Positions 9,411 through 18,439 of a DNA stretch of 64,000 bases are shown one piece after another. The number at the start of each line of letters is the position of its first letter. Within the stretch, counting starts at the first letter, position 1. A model generated the notes under the pieces. That model did no database searches, had not been told where the DNA came from, and saw only the letters and a list, made by a program, of their open reading frames with translations. This stretch comes from Xylophilus sp. GOD-11R (GTDB lineage: Bacteria; Pseudomonadota; Gammaproteobacteria; Burkholderiales; Burkholderiaceae_C). Location of the stretch: positions 1,364,001 to 1,428,000 of the forward strand of contig NZ_CP137854.1 of assembly GCF_033546935.1 (NCBI RefSeq). Direction: 5' to 3'. Both the position numbers and the translations under genes were made by a program.

Positions 9411-11132
9411 ATGCCGCATAACGTTTCCCTGATCAACACCATCGCGGCGGGCCTCGGCCTGGCGCTCATCCTGGGCTTCCTGGCGATCAAGATTCGCCTG
9501 CCGGCCCTGGTGGGTTATCTGCTGGCCGGGGTGATCATCGGACCGTTCACACCCGGCTTCGTGGCCGATGCCGAAATCGCGGCGCAGCTCTCCGAGATCG
9601 GCGTGATGTTGCTCATGTTCGGCGTCGGCCTGCATTTCTCGCTCGACGACCTGCTGGCGGTGCGCCGCATCGCCTTGCCCGGCGCCCTGGTGCAGATAGC
9701 GGCGGCCACGCTCATGGGCATGGGCCTGGCTTGGTGGTGGGACTGGCCGATCGGCGGCGCGCTGGTCTTCGGCCTGGCGCTGTCGGTGGCCAGCACGGTG
9801 GTGCTGCTGCGCGCGCTCGAAACGCTGAACCTGCTCGACTCCTTCACCGGCCGTGTCGCGGTCGGCTGGCTGGTGGTGGAAGACCTGGCGATGGTGCTGG
9901 TGCTGGTGTTGCTGCCGCCGCTGGCCGGCGTACTGGGCGGCCCGGGCGCCGAGGCCGATCTGCCGACGCTGCTCAAGACCATCGGCTTCACCCTGCTGCA
10001 GGTCGCGATCTTCGTCGCGCTGATGCTGGTGGTGGGGCGCCGGGTGTTCCCCTGGATCCTGTGGCAGGTCACCCGCACCGCGTCGCGCGAGCTGTTCACG
10101 CTGTGCGTGGTGGCGGCAGCGGTGAGCATCGCCTTCGGTGCGGCGGCGCTGTTCGGCGTGTCCTTCGCGCTCGGCGCGTTCTTCGCCGGCATGGTGATGC
10201 GCGAGTCCGAATTCAGCCACCGCGCGGCAGAAGAATCGCTGCCGCTGCGCGATGCTTTCGCGGTTTTGTTCTTCGTGTCGGTCGGCATGTTGTTCGATCC
10301 ACACGTGCTGGTGGAGCGCCCGTTCCAGGTGCTGGCGGTGGTGGCGGTGATCGTCGTCGGCAAGTCGCTGGCGGCGGCCGGCCTGGTGCTGCTGTTCCGC
10401 TACCCGCTGCAGATGGCGCTGACCATCTCGGCGAGCCTGGCGCAGATCGGCGAGTTCTCCTTCATCCTGGTCGCGCTCGGCCGCTCGCTCGGCCTGCTGC
10501 CGGCCGAGGGGCAAAGCCTGGTGCTGGCCGGTGCGCTCATTTCAATCGCCATCAACCCGCTGGTCTTCGGTGCGACCGCGCCGGTGCGTTCCTGGTTGCT
10601 GGCTCGCTCGGCCTTTGCCCGCAAGCTCGAGCAGCGCGACGATCCGCTGGCCGAACTGCCGATGGGCACGCACGAACGCTACCTGTCGAGCCAGGTGGTG
10701 GTGGTGGGTTATGGCCGTGTCGGCCGGCGCATCGCCGTGGCGCTGGCGGGGCAAGGCCTGCCCTACGTGATCGCCGAGGAAAACCGCGAGATCGTCGAAC
10801 GGCTGCGCGGCCAGGGCATCGCGGCGGTGTTCGGCAATGCGGCCGACCCGGCGGTGCTGATCCAGGCGCACATCGCCCGGGCGCGGATGCTCGTGGTGGC
10901 GGTGCCGGAATCGATGGACATCCGGCAGATGATCGAGACGGCGCGCACGCTCAACCCGGGCATCGAGATCGTGCTGCGCAGCCACAACGAAGAAGAGGCG
11001 AGGCTGCTGGAGCAGGAGAACGCCGGCAAGGTGTTCCTCGGCGAACAGGAGCTGGCCGAAGCCATGGTGCGCCATGTGCTCGAGCGCACCGCCGGGCCGG
11101 CGCCGCACGCCGAAAGCCGGGCGCACGCCTGA
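9411..11132 (+). CDS. ybaL: YbaL/KefB-type cation:proton antiporter with RCK domain
   Basis: A 573-residue CPA2-family integral membrane antiporter. About twelve hydrophobic segments fill residues 5-395, with the conserved LPALVGYLLAGVIIGPFTPGF near the start and LMFGVGLHFSLDDL after it. A TrkA-N/RCK nucleotide-binding domain follows, whose Rossmann motif GYGRVG lies near residue 430. The sequence resembles E. coli YbaL over its full length. It probably exchanges a monovalent cation for protons, gated by NAD(H) or another ligand. It is a single gene, ending at a hairpin shared with a convergent gene. Confidence 0.93.
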   Translation: MPHNVSLINTIAAGLGLALILGFLAIKIRLPALVGYLLAGVIIGPFTPGFVADAEIAAQLSEIGVMLLMFGVGLHFSLDDLLAVRRIALPGALVQIAAATLMGMGLAWWWDWPIGGALVFGLALSVASTVVLLRALETLNLLDSFTGRVAVGWLVVEDLAMVLVLVLLPPLAGVLGGPGAEADLPTLLKTIGFTLLQVAIFVALMLVVGRRVFPWILWQVTRTASRELFTLCVVAAAVSIAFGAAALFGVSFALGAFFAGMVMRESEFSHRAAEESLPLRDAFAVLFFVSVGMLFDPHVLVERPFQVLAVVAVIVVGKSLAAAGLVLLFRYPLQMALTISASLAQIGEFSFILVALGRSLGLLPAEGQSLVLAGALISIAINPLVFGATAPVRSWLLARSAFARKLEQRDDPLAELPMGTHERYLSSQVVVVGYGRVGRRIAVALAGQGLPYVIAEENREIVERLRGQGIAAVFGNAADPAVLIQAHIARARMLVVAVPESMDIRQMIETARTLNPGIEIVLRSHNEEEARLLEQENAGKVFLGEQELAEAMVRHVLERTAGPAPHAESRAHA

Positions 11133-11139
11133 GGCCGGT

Positions 11140-11160
11140 GGCCGCCCTGCACGGGCGGCC
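11140..11160. terminator. Hairpin between convergent genes
   Basis: A perfect 8-bp stem GGCCGCCC/GGGCGGCC with a 5-base loop sits between two converging stop codons. It has no T-run on either side, so efficiency as an intrinsic terminator is doubtful. Confidence 0.4.
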
Positions 11161-11168
11161 GATGCCGG

Positions 11169-11576
11169 TCAGTTGAGGTCTTCGATGACCAGCGTGCGGT
11201 ACTTCTGCGCCAGCGAAAATTCCACCCGCCGCGCGATCTGCATCAGCCGCTCGGTGTCTTCGCGCGAGTCGGCCACCACCACCAGGCCGTGATGTCCCTT
11301 GCGGGCCAGCGCCTCGAAGGAGCGCACCGTGGCGCCTTCGGTGCCGACCGAGGGCAGGGGAATGTCGCTGCCTTCCTCGGACTTGGCCACGTCGCGCAGC
11401 AGCGTCGCTGGCGACAGGCTGGCCACCGCGTCTGCCGGAAACCCGCCTTCGGCGACCAGCGCCTCGGCGGTGCGTTCGGCGTCGGCCTTGTCGGGGAACA
11501 TGATGACCGCGTGGCCGGTGGGATAGAACACGCCGCCCATGGTCAGCATCTTCTTGTCCATGACGAACTCTCTCAT
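11169..11576 (-). CDS. Uncharacterised protein, possibly general-stress (YflT-like) fold
   Basis: A 135-residue soluble protein. It starts at an ATG with AGGAG seven bases upstream. The layout is a short beta strand (HAVIMFPDKADAERTAEALVAEGGF), an acidic/Ser-rich middle, then a second strand-helix unit (HHGLVVVADSREDTERLMQIARR). This suggests a small alpha/beta domain like the general-stress 17M family, where a hydrophobic strand precedes a helix that tracks 'deliberate residues'. That resemblance is my impression only. There is no signal peptide or membrane segment. It is downstream of no obvious partner. Confidence 0.6.
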   Translation of the reverse strand: MREFVMDKKMLTMGGVFYPTGHAVIMFPDKADAERTAEALVAEGGFPADAVASLSPATLLRDVAKSEEGSDIPLPSVGTEGATVRSFEALARKGHHGLVVVADSREDTERLMQIARRVEFSLAQKYRTLVIEDLN

Positions 11577-11660
11577 CGCATGCTCCTGTTCTTCGCGCCC
11601 GTGGGGCGTTGGGCGGATCAGCTTAGGAGTGCGCGAAGGTCGGAGCTGTAGGACAAGGAA

Positions 11661-13511
11661 TCAATATTCCTCCAGCCGCAGCGCGGGCACGGTGGCCACG
11701 CGGCCGACGGCGTCGAGGCGGTCGATCACCCGGCGGGCGAAGAAGCTGTCGGGGCTGTCGGGCTCCAGCGCCGCGAAGATCAGGTTGCCCAGTGGCTGCG
11801 AGGCGGGCACGTAGAAGCCGCCTTGCGGAACGTCGGCCAGCGCGCGGCTGACGGTGACGTCGACCAGCACCGTGCCACGCGTGGGGTCGTCGCGGCGTGC
11901 GGTTTCGCGGTAGGCGTCGATCAGCAGCGAGGACGGCTCCATTACCCGCATCACCTGCACGCCGGCGTCGCGCAGCCGGTCGACCGCGCCGGAGGCCGAG
12001 GCGTCGAGCCAGTAGCCGCAGGGCCGGCGGCGGCTGATGACGGTGCGCGGCACCAGATAGGAATTCCATTCGACTTCCATCGCGCGGTCGGCGCCGGTGG
12101 CGGGGTCGAGCAGGGTGACGCTGCGGCGCTGGGTGGTCGGCAGGATGTCGATGGCGGCATCGGCGCGGCAGGCGAGCGAGGCGACGTCGCGGTCGACGAA
12201 CTCACGCAGCTTGCGCAGTTCGTCGGCGCGGGTGGCGGCGCCCTGCAGCAGGCCCGACAGCGCCACGACCTGGCTGTGGACCCGGCGCTGCAGGTGCAGC
12301 CGGCCCAGGCCCTGCCCGCGGCTGGCGACCATGAGCGCGGCGATGTTCTTCAGGCCTTCGGTGTTGCGCAGGTCGCCGGCCATGGCGCCGGCCATGGTGA
12401 GGGTGCGCACGGCCGGGTCGTCCGACGCGGTGAAGTACCAGTCCTGGCTGAGCCCGGAGCGCTCCAGCGCGGAGCTGACCGGGCGGCGCAGCCATTCTTC
12501 GGCGGCCTTGGTGACGAATTCGGGTTCGTTGGCGGGCGTGGCGTATTGCAGCAGCACGTCGGCGCGCTGCACCGCGCCGAACTTCTCGGCGAAGGCGCGG
12601 GTCACCGGGTATTCGCGGGCGTCGGCCAGCACGACGGGCTTGTAGTCGCGCACCAGGCGGGCGATGGCGCGGGCTTCGGGCGTGCGCAGCACCAGGTGGT
12701 CGCGGGCGAGGTCGGTCCCGTCGGTGGTGAGCGCGGTGCCGGCGGCGGCGCCGTCGGGGTTGGCGCGCGGCAGCACGATGATGTTGATGCGGCCCAGCAG
12801 CGGCTGCAGCAGGCCTTGCGCGGCCTCGCGCGCCAGGATGAGCAGGGCTTCGGCGGTGGCCGGCTCGTCGCCGCGCTGCTGCCCGATCAGCAGCACCGTG
12901 GGCCGGCCGTCGGCCAGCAGGGTGCTCGGCTCGGTGTTGGCCGAGCGGGTGAGCACCAGCGCCTCCAGCGCTTCACCGCGCTGCGAGCTGCCGAGGGAGA
13001 CGACGCCGGCACGCGTGTTGCCGCCGTTGCCCGACGCGGTGGCCAGGCCGGCGAGCCAGGCGCGCAGCTCGGTGTTGCTGGTGTAGGTGCTGCGGCCGTC
13101 GGCCAGGCCGGGCGTGGCGTATCGCACGGTGGGCTCGGGAAAGCGCGCGGCAACCGCCGGGCCGTAGGGCGGCACCTCGGCCACCGGCGCGGGGGGCGGC
13201 GCGGGCGCTGTCGGGTCGACGGGTGCCTGCGAGGCGGGCAGGCCGGGCGCGATGTCGTCACGGGGACGGATCGGCATCACTTCCACGCCGGGGCCCATGT
13301 CGACCACCGGCGGGGCAGTGGGGGTGGCTGGCCGGGCAGGTACCGGCTGGCGGCTGGCCGGCGCGGCGGGGGTGCCGCTGTTCCAGGTCGGCAGCGGCGT
13401 CGACGAGCAGGCCGCGAGGGCCAGGCTCAGGGCCATGGGGGCCGTCAGTGCCAGTCGCGGTCGCCGGGCAGGGCGGGTGGACGCGGTCGGCAGATGATGG
13501 GGCGATGGCAT
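11661..13511 (-). CDS. M14 peptidase-like lipoprotein lacking zinc-ligand histidines
   Basis: A 616-residue secreted protein. A lipoprotein signal ends at LAAC (Cys35). A Pro/Ala-rich linker spans about residues 45-125, and an M14 carboxypeptidase-like domain follows. The expected zinc motif HxxE appears as RGDE (Arg213, Glu216), the usual Asn-Arg of the substrate clamp as ALA-ARG (269-270), and the second zinc ligand in D-A-H-E-Y as D-A-R-E-Y (Arg299). Both His-to-Arg changes are single-base CAC-to-CGC changes in an otherwise intact frame. The fold is clear but peptidase activity is doubtful. The start has AGGAG seven bases upstream. Confidence 0.8.
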   Translation of the reverse strand: MPSPHHLPTASTRPARRPRLALTAPMALSLALAACSSTPLPTWNSGTPAAPASRQPVPARPATPTAPPVVDMGPGVEVMPIRPRDDIAPGLPASQAPVDPTAPAPPPAPVAEVPPYGPAVAARFPEPTVRYATPGLADGRSTYTSNTELRAWLAGLATASGNGGNTRAGVVSLGSSQRGEALEALVLTRSANTEPSTLLADGRPTVLLIGQQRGDEPATAEALLILAREAAQGLLQPLLGRINIIVLPRANPDGAAAGTALTTDGTDLARDHLVLRTPEARAIARLVRDYKPVVLADAREYPVTRAFAEKFGAVQRADVLLQYATPANEPEFVTKAAEEWLRRPVSSALERSGLSQDWYFTASDDPAVRTLTMAGAMAGDLRNTEGLKNIAALMVASRGQGLGRLHLQRRVHSQVVALSGLLQGAATRADELRKLREFVDRDVASLACRADAAIDILPTTQRRSVTLLDPATGADRAMEVEWNSYLVPRTVISRRRPCGYWLDASASGAVDRLRDAGVQVMRVMEPSSLLIDAYRETARRDDPTRGTVLVDVTVSRALADVPQGGFYVPASQPLGNLIFAALEPDSPDSFFARRVIDRLDAVGRVATVPALRLEEY

Positions 13512-13629
13512 GCGGTACTCCTGGATGCGTTGGACTTCTCGTGCCCGCACGGCCGGCAGGCGCGCCGGCGGGCGACGCATATTAGACCGTGCCCGCCGCA
13601 GGACGGTTACCGGACGAAGTCCCGCGGCG

Positions 13630-15813
13630 TTAGACCGAGGTGGTGGCTTCGCCCGGAGACGTTTCCATCTCGTCGGCCATGCGGCGGTGCTCGCGCAGAC
13701 CGCGTGCCAGGTCGGTCAGGGCGTTGAAATGGACCCCTCGGCCGAAAGACGATCCCGGCACCAGGTATTCGGCCAGGATCCGGTTGTGGTGGTGCAGGTG
13801 CACCGCATTGGCGACCGGATCGTGCTTCAGGTGTTCGGCGAAGTCGTCTTCGAAGAAGCGGACGCGCCGGGCGCCGTCCGGATGGCGAAACAGCATCGAG
13901 GTCTGCGAGCCTTCTCGCCGGGCCAGGGTGTCGAGCGTGGCGAAGAGCACCTTCTGCCGAAACTCCGGCAGCGCCACGATCTTCGCCGTGTCCGGATGCT
14001 CTGCCATCTCGTCCCGCAGTGCTTCGTGGATGGCCCGCATCGGCCGGTCGAAAAACGCCGTCCGATAGCGGTCGCGAAGGGCCTGGCGCATCAGGCGATG
14101 GCCGGCTGGCAGCAGCCGTGCCTTGCCGCGCCAGCGCAGGCTGATCGCCCGCAGTTCGTCGCGCCGCTCCTCGGGCGTGCGTGTGGGCCAGGGTGCCAGG
14201 ATGTCCTCGGTTTCGAGCATCCGGGTCAGGTCGTGCCACAGGTGGGTCCGCACCACGTCGTGCTGGTGGGCCAGGTAATGGTCGCCGATGGCGCGCAGGA
14301 CGGTCTCGTGCCCCTGGTCGCGCAGGCGGTCGCCCAGGTTGCCGGGATCGACCGCGGCCTTGACCACGTCCGGCGCTGCCTCGCCGACATACCGTGCCTT
14401 GCGGCTCTCGTTGACGCTGGCGCCGATGGCCGTACCGATGGTGAGGACGGTGCCCGGCACCGCCGCAGCCGTGCCGGTGCCGGGTGCGACCAGGTTCATG
14501 AGCGTCGCGATGAACATCAGCACCTGCCCGGCCACCAGGCCGCCGGCCATGATCTGGTCGACGAGATTGGTGTGCAGGCGAAAGGCGAGGTCCTGCGCAT
14601 AGAGTTCGCGCGCGTCGGGCGGCAGCTGGTCGAACATGTCCCGTACCGCCGCCAGATCGTCCTGCAGGTCGGCGCGCGCCCGTCGCTGCAGGCGCAGGTT
14701 GAGGGCACCGGAAGTCGCCTGGAACACTTGCGCGGTCATCATGATCGCGCCGGTGCCGATCTGCAGCCCGTGGGCCGTCGCATGGTGGGCCAGGGCTTCG
14801 GCGGTTCTTGCCTGCCGTTCGGCGCTGTCCGCTACGGCGGTGAAGGCCGATTTGGCGGCCGACACCTGCATGCCACCGGCCATCAGTCCCATGCCGATAG
14901 CGGTGAAGATCAGGGCGGTGCGTTGCTCCTTGGTGCCGTGGCGATTGCTTTCGAGCCGATCGGTCAATGCGCACTGGTAGGCGCTTTCCTCGCTCGGCAG
15001 CTCGCGGTGGCGGCGCAGGCGCTCGTCGAGGATGGCGCAGGCCTCTTCCACGAAGGCGCGGGAGAGGTCGCCATTGCCCTTGACCTCGTCACGGCGCGCC
15101 CGCAGGTTGTCGACCATCAGATGGTGAAAGCCCCGCTCGCGCGTCGCCTGCCGGCGCTGGAAGCGCGCCACGCCGGCTTCGTGCAGCGACACCAGCCGTG
15201 CGATTTCGAGCTCCGTCGCGGCGGGCACCGCGCGGCCGTTGCCCAGCCGGCTGTCGCGTCGTAGCGCCTCGATGAGTTTCCGCTGTTGCTCGAGCACGGC
15301 TTGCACCGTCGCCGGGTAGAGGGCGTAGTAACCCTGGATCGCGCTCTTCACCGCGCCGGCCGCCGAGACGGCCACCAGCGGGAACAGGAACTCGAGCAGG
15401 CCGATCTCGATGAAGGGCTGGTCGGCCTCGGCGAAGAGGATGGGCACGGTGCCGGCGAGCTCGTCGCCGCCATCCATGTTCTTGACCCTGGCGATCAAGC
15501 GCAGCGCGGAGACGAAGGTCGAGCCGGAGAAATCGTCGATCACCTTGGGCTTGCCGGAGAACCGGTGGTAACCGAGCCTGACGCTGACCGGCCGGGGCAG
15601 GGCGGGATCGGGCGCCGCGACGATATTGATCTGGAAATCGTTCGTGTCGATCCGGCCGCCCACGCGCCGCTGCAGCAAGGCTTCCTCCAGCACCGAGTGT
15701 GGAATGTCGGCGAGCTCGTAACCACCGATCTGGTGAGACTGGAGCGGTTCCGGGCTGGGGTCGGATGGAGATCGATTCGGCGGATGGTTCGTCGCGGCGA
15801 TGGTTCGAAGCAT
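13630..15813 (-). CDS. Unrecognised 727-aa protein, effector-like
   Basis: I do not recognise this 727-residue protein. Its first 27 residues are rich in Pro, Ser, Asn and Thr with no signal peptide, as in type III secretion signals. Hydrophobic stretches lie near residues 135-155, 295-320, 350-370, 415-440 and 450-470, among long charged, probably helical regions. The C-terminus holds HLHHHN and a polar tail. No Shine-Dalgarno sequence precedes the ATG. The upstream region carries an imperfect PIP box with a correctly spaced -10 element. No secretion-system gene or chaperone is in the window. A membrane-inserting toxin or type III effector is possible; the function is unknown. Confidence 0.65.
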   Translation of the reverse strand: MLRTIAATNHPPNRSPSDPSPEPLQSHQIGGYELADIPHSVLEEALLQRRVGGRIDTNDFQINIVAAPDPALPRPVSVRLGYHRFSGKPKVIDDFSGSTFVSALRLIARVKNMDGGDELAGTVPILFAEADQPFIEIGLLEFLFPLVAVSAAGAVKSAIQGYYALYPATVQAVLEQQRKLIEALRRDSRLGNGRAVPAATELEIARLVSLHEAGVARFQRRQATRERGFHHLMVDNLRARRDEVKGNGDLSRAFVEEACAILDERLRRHRELPSEESAYQCALTDRLESNRHGTKEQRTALIFTAIGMGLMAGGMQVSAAKSAFTAVADSAERQARTAEALAHHATAHGLQIGTGAIMMTAQVFQATSGALNLRLQRRARADLQDDLAAVRDMFDQLPPDARELYAQDLAFRLHTNLVDQIMAGGLVAGQVLMFIATLMNLVAPGTGTAAAVPGTVLTIGTAIGASVNESRKARYVGEAAPDVVKAAVDPGNLGDRLRDQGHETVLRAIGDHYLAHQHDVVRTHLWHDLTRMLETEDILAPWPTRTPEERRDELRAISLRWRGKARLLPAGHRLMRQALRDRYRTAFFDRPMRAIHEALRDEMAEHPDTAKIVALPEFRQKVLFATLDTLARREGSQTSMLFRHPDGARRVRFFEDDFAEHLKHDPVANAVHLHHHNRILAEYLVPGSSFGRGVHFNALTDLARGLREHRRMADEMETSPGEATTSV

Positions 15814-15844
15814 GGGCAGGCCCGGCAGTGGTGAAGGCCGGGGA

Positions 15845-15906
15845 GTCTGTCGGGCCGGCCTGCGGGCCGCGCGCGGCCAGGCGAAGCGCCGTCAGCCGGA
15901 CGGAAC
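15845..15906 (-). promoter_or_regulatory. Imperfect PIP-box-like promoter
   Basis: Read on the minus strand: TTCCG (15906-15902), 15 bases, TTCGC (15886-15882), 31 bases, CAGACT (15850-15845). The HrpX/HrpB-type consensus is TTCGB-N15-TTCGB-N30-32-YANNNT, so there is one mismatch, in the first half-site. The start codon of the 727-aa gene is 31 bases after the -10. A 14-bp GC palindrome (15866-15879) lies between. Confidence 0.35.
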
Positions 15907-15924
15907 GCCGCGCCGAGCCGGGCT

Positions 15925-16917
15925 TCAGGCCGCTTCGGTGCTCGCCTGCGGTTGCCGCGCGATCGCCATCACCTCGCGCGCCGGCAGGGTCTTGAGCCGG
16001 TGGTCGCTCCACACCCGCCGCCAGCCGCGCGCACCCGGCAGGCCGTGGCGCAGCCCGAGCATGTGGCGGGCGATGGAGTACCAGCCGGTGCCGTGCGCGG
16101 CGGCCTCGCGCTCCATGTAGGCCACCATGGTTTCCTCGACTTCCTCGCGCGTGAGCGCCCGATCGGCCGCGCCCATGAAGGCGTGGTCCCAGCCGGCCAG
16201 GCTCCAGGGGTTGTGATAGGCCTCGCGGCCGACCATCACGCTGTCCATGAAGCCGAGCTGTTCGGTGATCTGCCCGTAGTCGGCGATGCCGCCGTTGACC
16301 GCGATGAAGAGATGGGGGAAGTCGCGCTTCAACTGGTGCGCCATCTCGTAGCGCAGCGGCGGAATCTCGCGGTTCTGCTTGGGGCTCAGGCCCTGCAGCC
16401 AGGCGCTGCGGGCGTGCACGATGAAGTGCCCGCAGCCGGCCTCGGCCACCTGTCCGACGAAGTCACGCACGAAGTCGTAGCTGTCCTCGCGGTCCACGCC
16501 GATGCGGTGCTTGACCGTGACCGGGATATCGACCGCGTCGACCATGGCCTTCACGCAGTCGGCGACCAGGACCGGCTCACGCATGAGGCAGGCGCCGAAG
16601 GCACCGCGCTGCACCCGCTCCGACGGGCAGCCGCAGTTGAGGTTGATCTCGTCGTAGCCCCATTGCCGGCCCAGCCGTGCGGCCGCGGCCAGATCGGCCG
16701 GCTCGCTGCCGCCGAGCTGCAGGGCGACCGGGTGCTCGGTGTCGTCGAAACGCAGGTGCCGGTCCACGTCGCCGTGCAGCAGCGCGCCGGTGGTCACCAT
16801 TTCGGTGTAGAGCAGGGCATGGCGCGACAACAGACGGTGGAAGTAGCGGCAGTGGCGGTCGGTCCAGTCGAGCATCGGGGCCACCGACAGGCGGGAAGGC
16901 GCGTAAGTCGTTTTCAT
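15925..16917 (-). CDS. dusA: tRNA-dihydrouridine(20/20a) synthase DusA
   Basis: A 330-residue flavoenzyme that reduces uridines 20/20a in the tRNA D-loop. The N-terminal SVAPMLDWTDRHCR, the GCPSERVQRGAFGACLM region with the catalytic Cys, KHRIG, and the HARSAWLQGLSPKQNREIPPL type motif are all diagnostic of DusA rather than DusB or DusC. The TIM-barrel and C-terminal helical domain are complete. It is oriented head-to-head with the toxin-antitoxin pair across a 464-base gap. The 5' end of dusA is a known integration site for mobile elements, but no integrase is present here. Confidence 0.95.
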   Translation of the reverse strand: MKTTYAPSRLSVAPMLDWTDRHCRYFHRLLSRHALLYTEMVTTGALLHGDVDRHLRFDDTEHPVALQLGGSEPADLAAAARLGRQWGYDEINLNCGCPSERVQRGAFGACLMREPVLVADCVKAMVDAVDIPVTVKHRIGVDREDSYDFVRDFVGQVAEAGCGHFIVHARSAWLQGLSPKQNREIPPLRYEMAHQLKRDFPHLFIAVNGGIADYGQITEQLGFMDSVMVGREAYHNPWSLAGWDHAFMGAADRALTREEVEETMVAYMEREAAAHGTGWYSIARHMLGLRHGLPGARGWRRVWSDHRLKTLPAREVMAIARQPQASTEAA

Positions 16918-17381
16918 AGATGGATATCGGGCGCTGCCGGTCGAGACTCTTCTGCCAGATCATGACTCGGTTGGCACCTTGAACTGCATGGGCCAGCGTC
17001 GATCGGCATCGCCGAAATGGCATCCGACAGCAAACAAAACAGGCAGGTCGCTCGCCCGTTTTCGACCCAAGGGGTGCGAGCCGAAAAGTCGGACATTTTC
17101 CATCAAGGCCTTTGCCTCGATGTTGAGCGACTTCAGCGCAGTGCAAGCCGTCCATGCCTCAGCGGCAAGCGCTCGGTACGCGCATTCGATATTCCAGGGG
17201 TATTCGAGCAGCACTCGTCCACTGGAACCGAACCGCCTTCGCGGATCCCCTGGTGCTTCGGGCTCGACGCCGATGTCCGCATGGCTTCGCGTTCGGAAAG
17301 CTGCGGGCCGTTATGCGAACTTTGTCAGGGGCAATGCAAATGCATTACCATGAGCCACGCCATTTACGCCGGAGTCACGCC
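16918..17381. other. 464-base intergenic region, dusA to prlF
   Basis: Divergent promoter region. The short open frames inside show no family resemblance and no ribosome-binding sites. The only clear structure is a palindrome near the prlF end, listed separately. I see no integrase, att-type direct repeat or RNA gene. Confidence 0.6.
17333..17346. promoter_or_regulatory. Candidate antitoxin operator upstream of prlF
   Basis: A perfect inverted repeat AATGCA-AA-TGCATT ends 35 bases before the prlF start. TTGTCA at 17322-17327 could be the -35 element of the same promoter. PrlF-type antitoxins repress their own operon, so this is a reasonable operator, by inference. Confidence 0.4.
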
Positions 17382-17711
17382 ATGCGCGCCATCATGCAAC
17401 TCGAATCGACATTGACCGACCGCTACCAGACCACCGTACCGGAGTCGGTGCGCCGGGCCTTGCGCCTGGGCAAACGCGACCGGATTCACTACACGATTCG
17501 TCCCGACGGCGAGGTCGTGCTCACCCGAGCGGTGACCGGCGATGGCGACGATCCGGCGTTGGCGCCATTCCTGGGCTTCCTGGCTCGCGACATCGCCGAG
17601 CATCCTGGGCGGCTCCATGCCTTGGATCCGGACTTGGCGCAGCGCATCAAGTTCCTGGTCGGCACAGCCGAATTCGATCTCGATACACCGTTGTCGGCGG
17701 ACGATGAATGA
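17382..17711 (+). CDS. prlF: Type II antitoxin, PrlF/SohA family
   Basis: A 109-residue antitoxin. The N-terminal swapped-hairpin AbrB-type DNA-binding domain (about residues 5-50: ESTLTDRYQTTVPESVRRAL, then KRDRIHYTIRPDGEVVLTR) is followed by the PrlF-specific tail PFLGFLARDIAEHP. It neutralises the YhaV ribonuclease and represses the operon. The ATG at 17382 was chosen because the homologous domain starts there. It overlaps the toxin gene by four bases (ATGA), which couples their translation. Confidence 0.92.
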   Translation: MRAIMQLESTLTDRYQTTVPESVRRALRLGKRDRIHYTIRPDGEVVLTRAVTGDGDDPALAPFLGFLARDIAEHPGRLHALDPDLAQRIKFLVGTAEFDLDTPLSADDE

Positions 17712-18205
17712 CCGGCGGCGAGCCACTCGTCGTCAACGGCTGGACACTTTTTGCCCACCCGATCTTTCTGGAGCAACTCGAAGCCCTCACGGCGCAGGTG
17801 GAGGCGCTCGAGCGCAAGGATCCCGTTGGCTACACCGGAAAGAATGCCTCGAAACGTCTGGCTGCCATCGCCAAGCTGGCGTTCGAGGTCATTCCGCAAG
17901 AACCCACGCGGCCGGAGTACCGCCAAGGCAGCACGCTCGGCGACGAGAACAAGCACTGGTTCCGCGCCAAGTTTTTCCAGCAGTACCGCCTGTTTTTTCG
18001 TTTCCACGCATCGGCCAAGGTGATCGTGTTCGCCTGGGTCAACGACAAAGACACGAAACGGGCCTACGAGCGCGCGGACGATGCCTACCGCGTATTCCGT
18101 CGAATGCTCGACAACGGCCGGCCGCCCTCGGATTGGGAAAAGTTGCTGGCTGAAGCACGCGCCGAGGGCAAGCGCCTGGGCCGGCTGGCGCGACGGGACA
18201 CTTGA
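17708..18205 (+). CDS. yhaV: Type II toxin, YhaV-family ribonuclease
   Basis: A 165-residue RelE-superfamily toxin of the YhaV family; E. coli YhaV is of similar length. Recognisable parts are VNGWTLFAHPIFLEQLE, GYTGKNASKRLAAIAKLAFEVIP, and the core KHWFRAKFFQQYRLFFRF-VIVFAWVNDKDTKRAYE, which holds the basic and aromatic active-site residues. It cleaves mRNA when free of antitoxin. The frame is intact and every core segment is present, so the toxin is probably functional. Confidence 0.92.
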   Translation: MTGGEPLVVNGWTLFAHPIFLEQLEALTAQVEALERKDPVGYTGKNASKRLAAIAKLAFEVIPQEPTRPEYRQGSTLGDENKHWFRAKFFQQYRLFFRFHASAKVIVFAWVNDKDTKRAYERADDAYRVFRRMLDNGRPPSDWEKLLAEARAEGKRLGRLARRDT

Positions 18206-18439
18206 AGGCGGCGTCTGCGATGAAAGCGTGCTCGTCCGCAGATGCACCCGTCGCGGTCGGACAAGGTCCGCCAACCGGGCGTGTGGCATTCATGCCGTGG
18301 AAGGACGCCGTCGCCTGACTCACATCGAACCGGGCGACGACGAATTTCTAGAGACGCTCGCCGCCCACGATCAGGGCATGTGGATGCCCAGGCCGGTTTG
18401 GCGGCGGCCGAGGCGTTCGTGTTGGTCAGCACCGGTACT

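Noticed and set aside
11823..13727. 634-codon plus-strand frame opposite the M14-like gene
   Set aside because: Antisense shadow; the minus-strand lipoprotein has a signal peptide, ribosome-binding site and family motifs.
16918..17381. Attachment site of an integrated element at the dusA 5' end
   Set aside because: No integrase and no direct repeat of the dusA start were found within the window.
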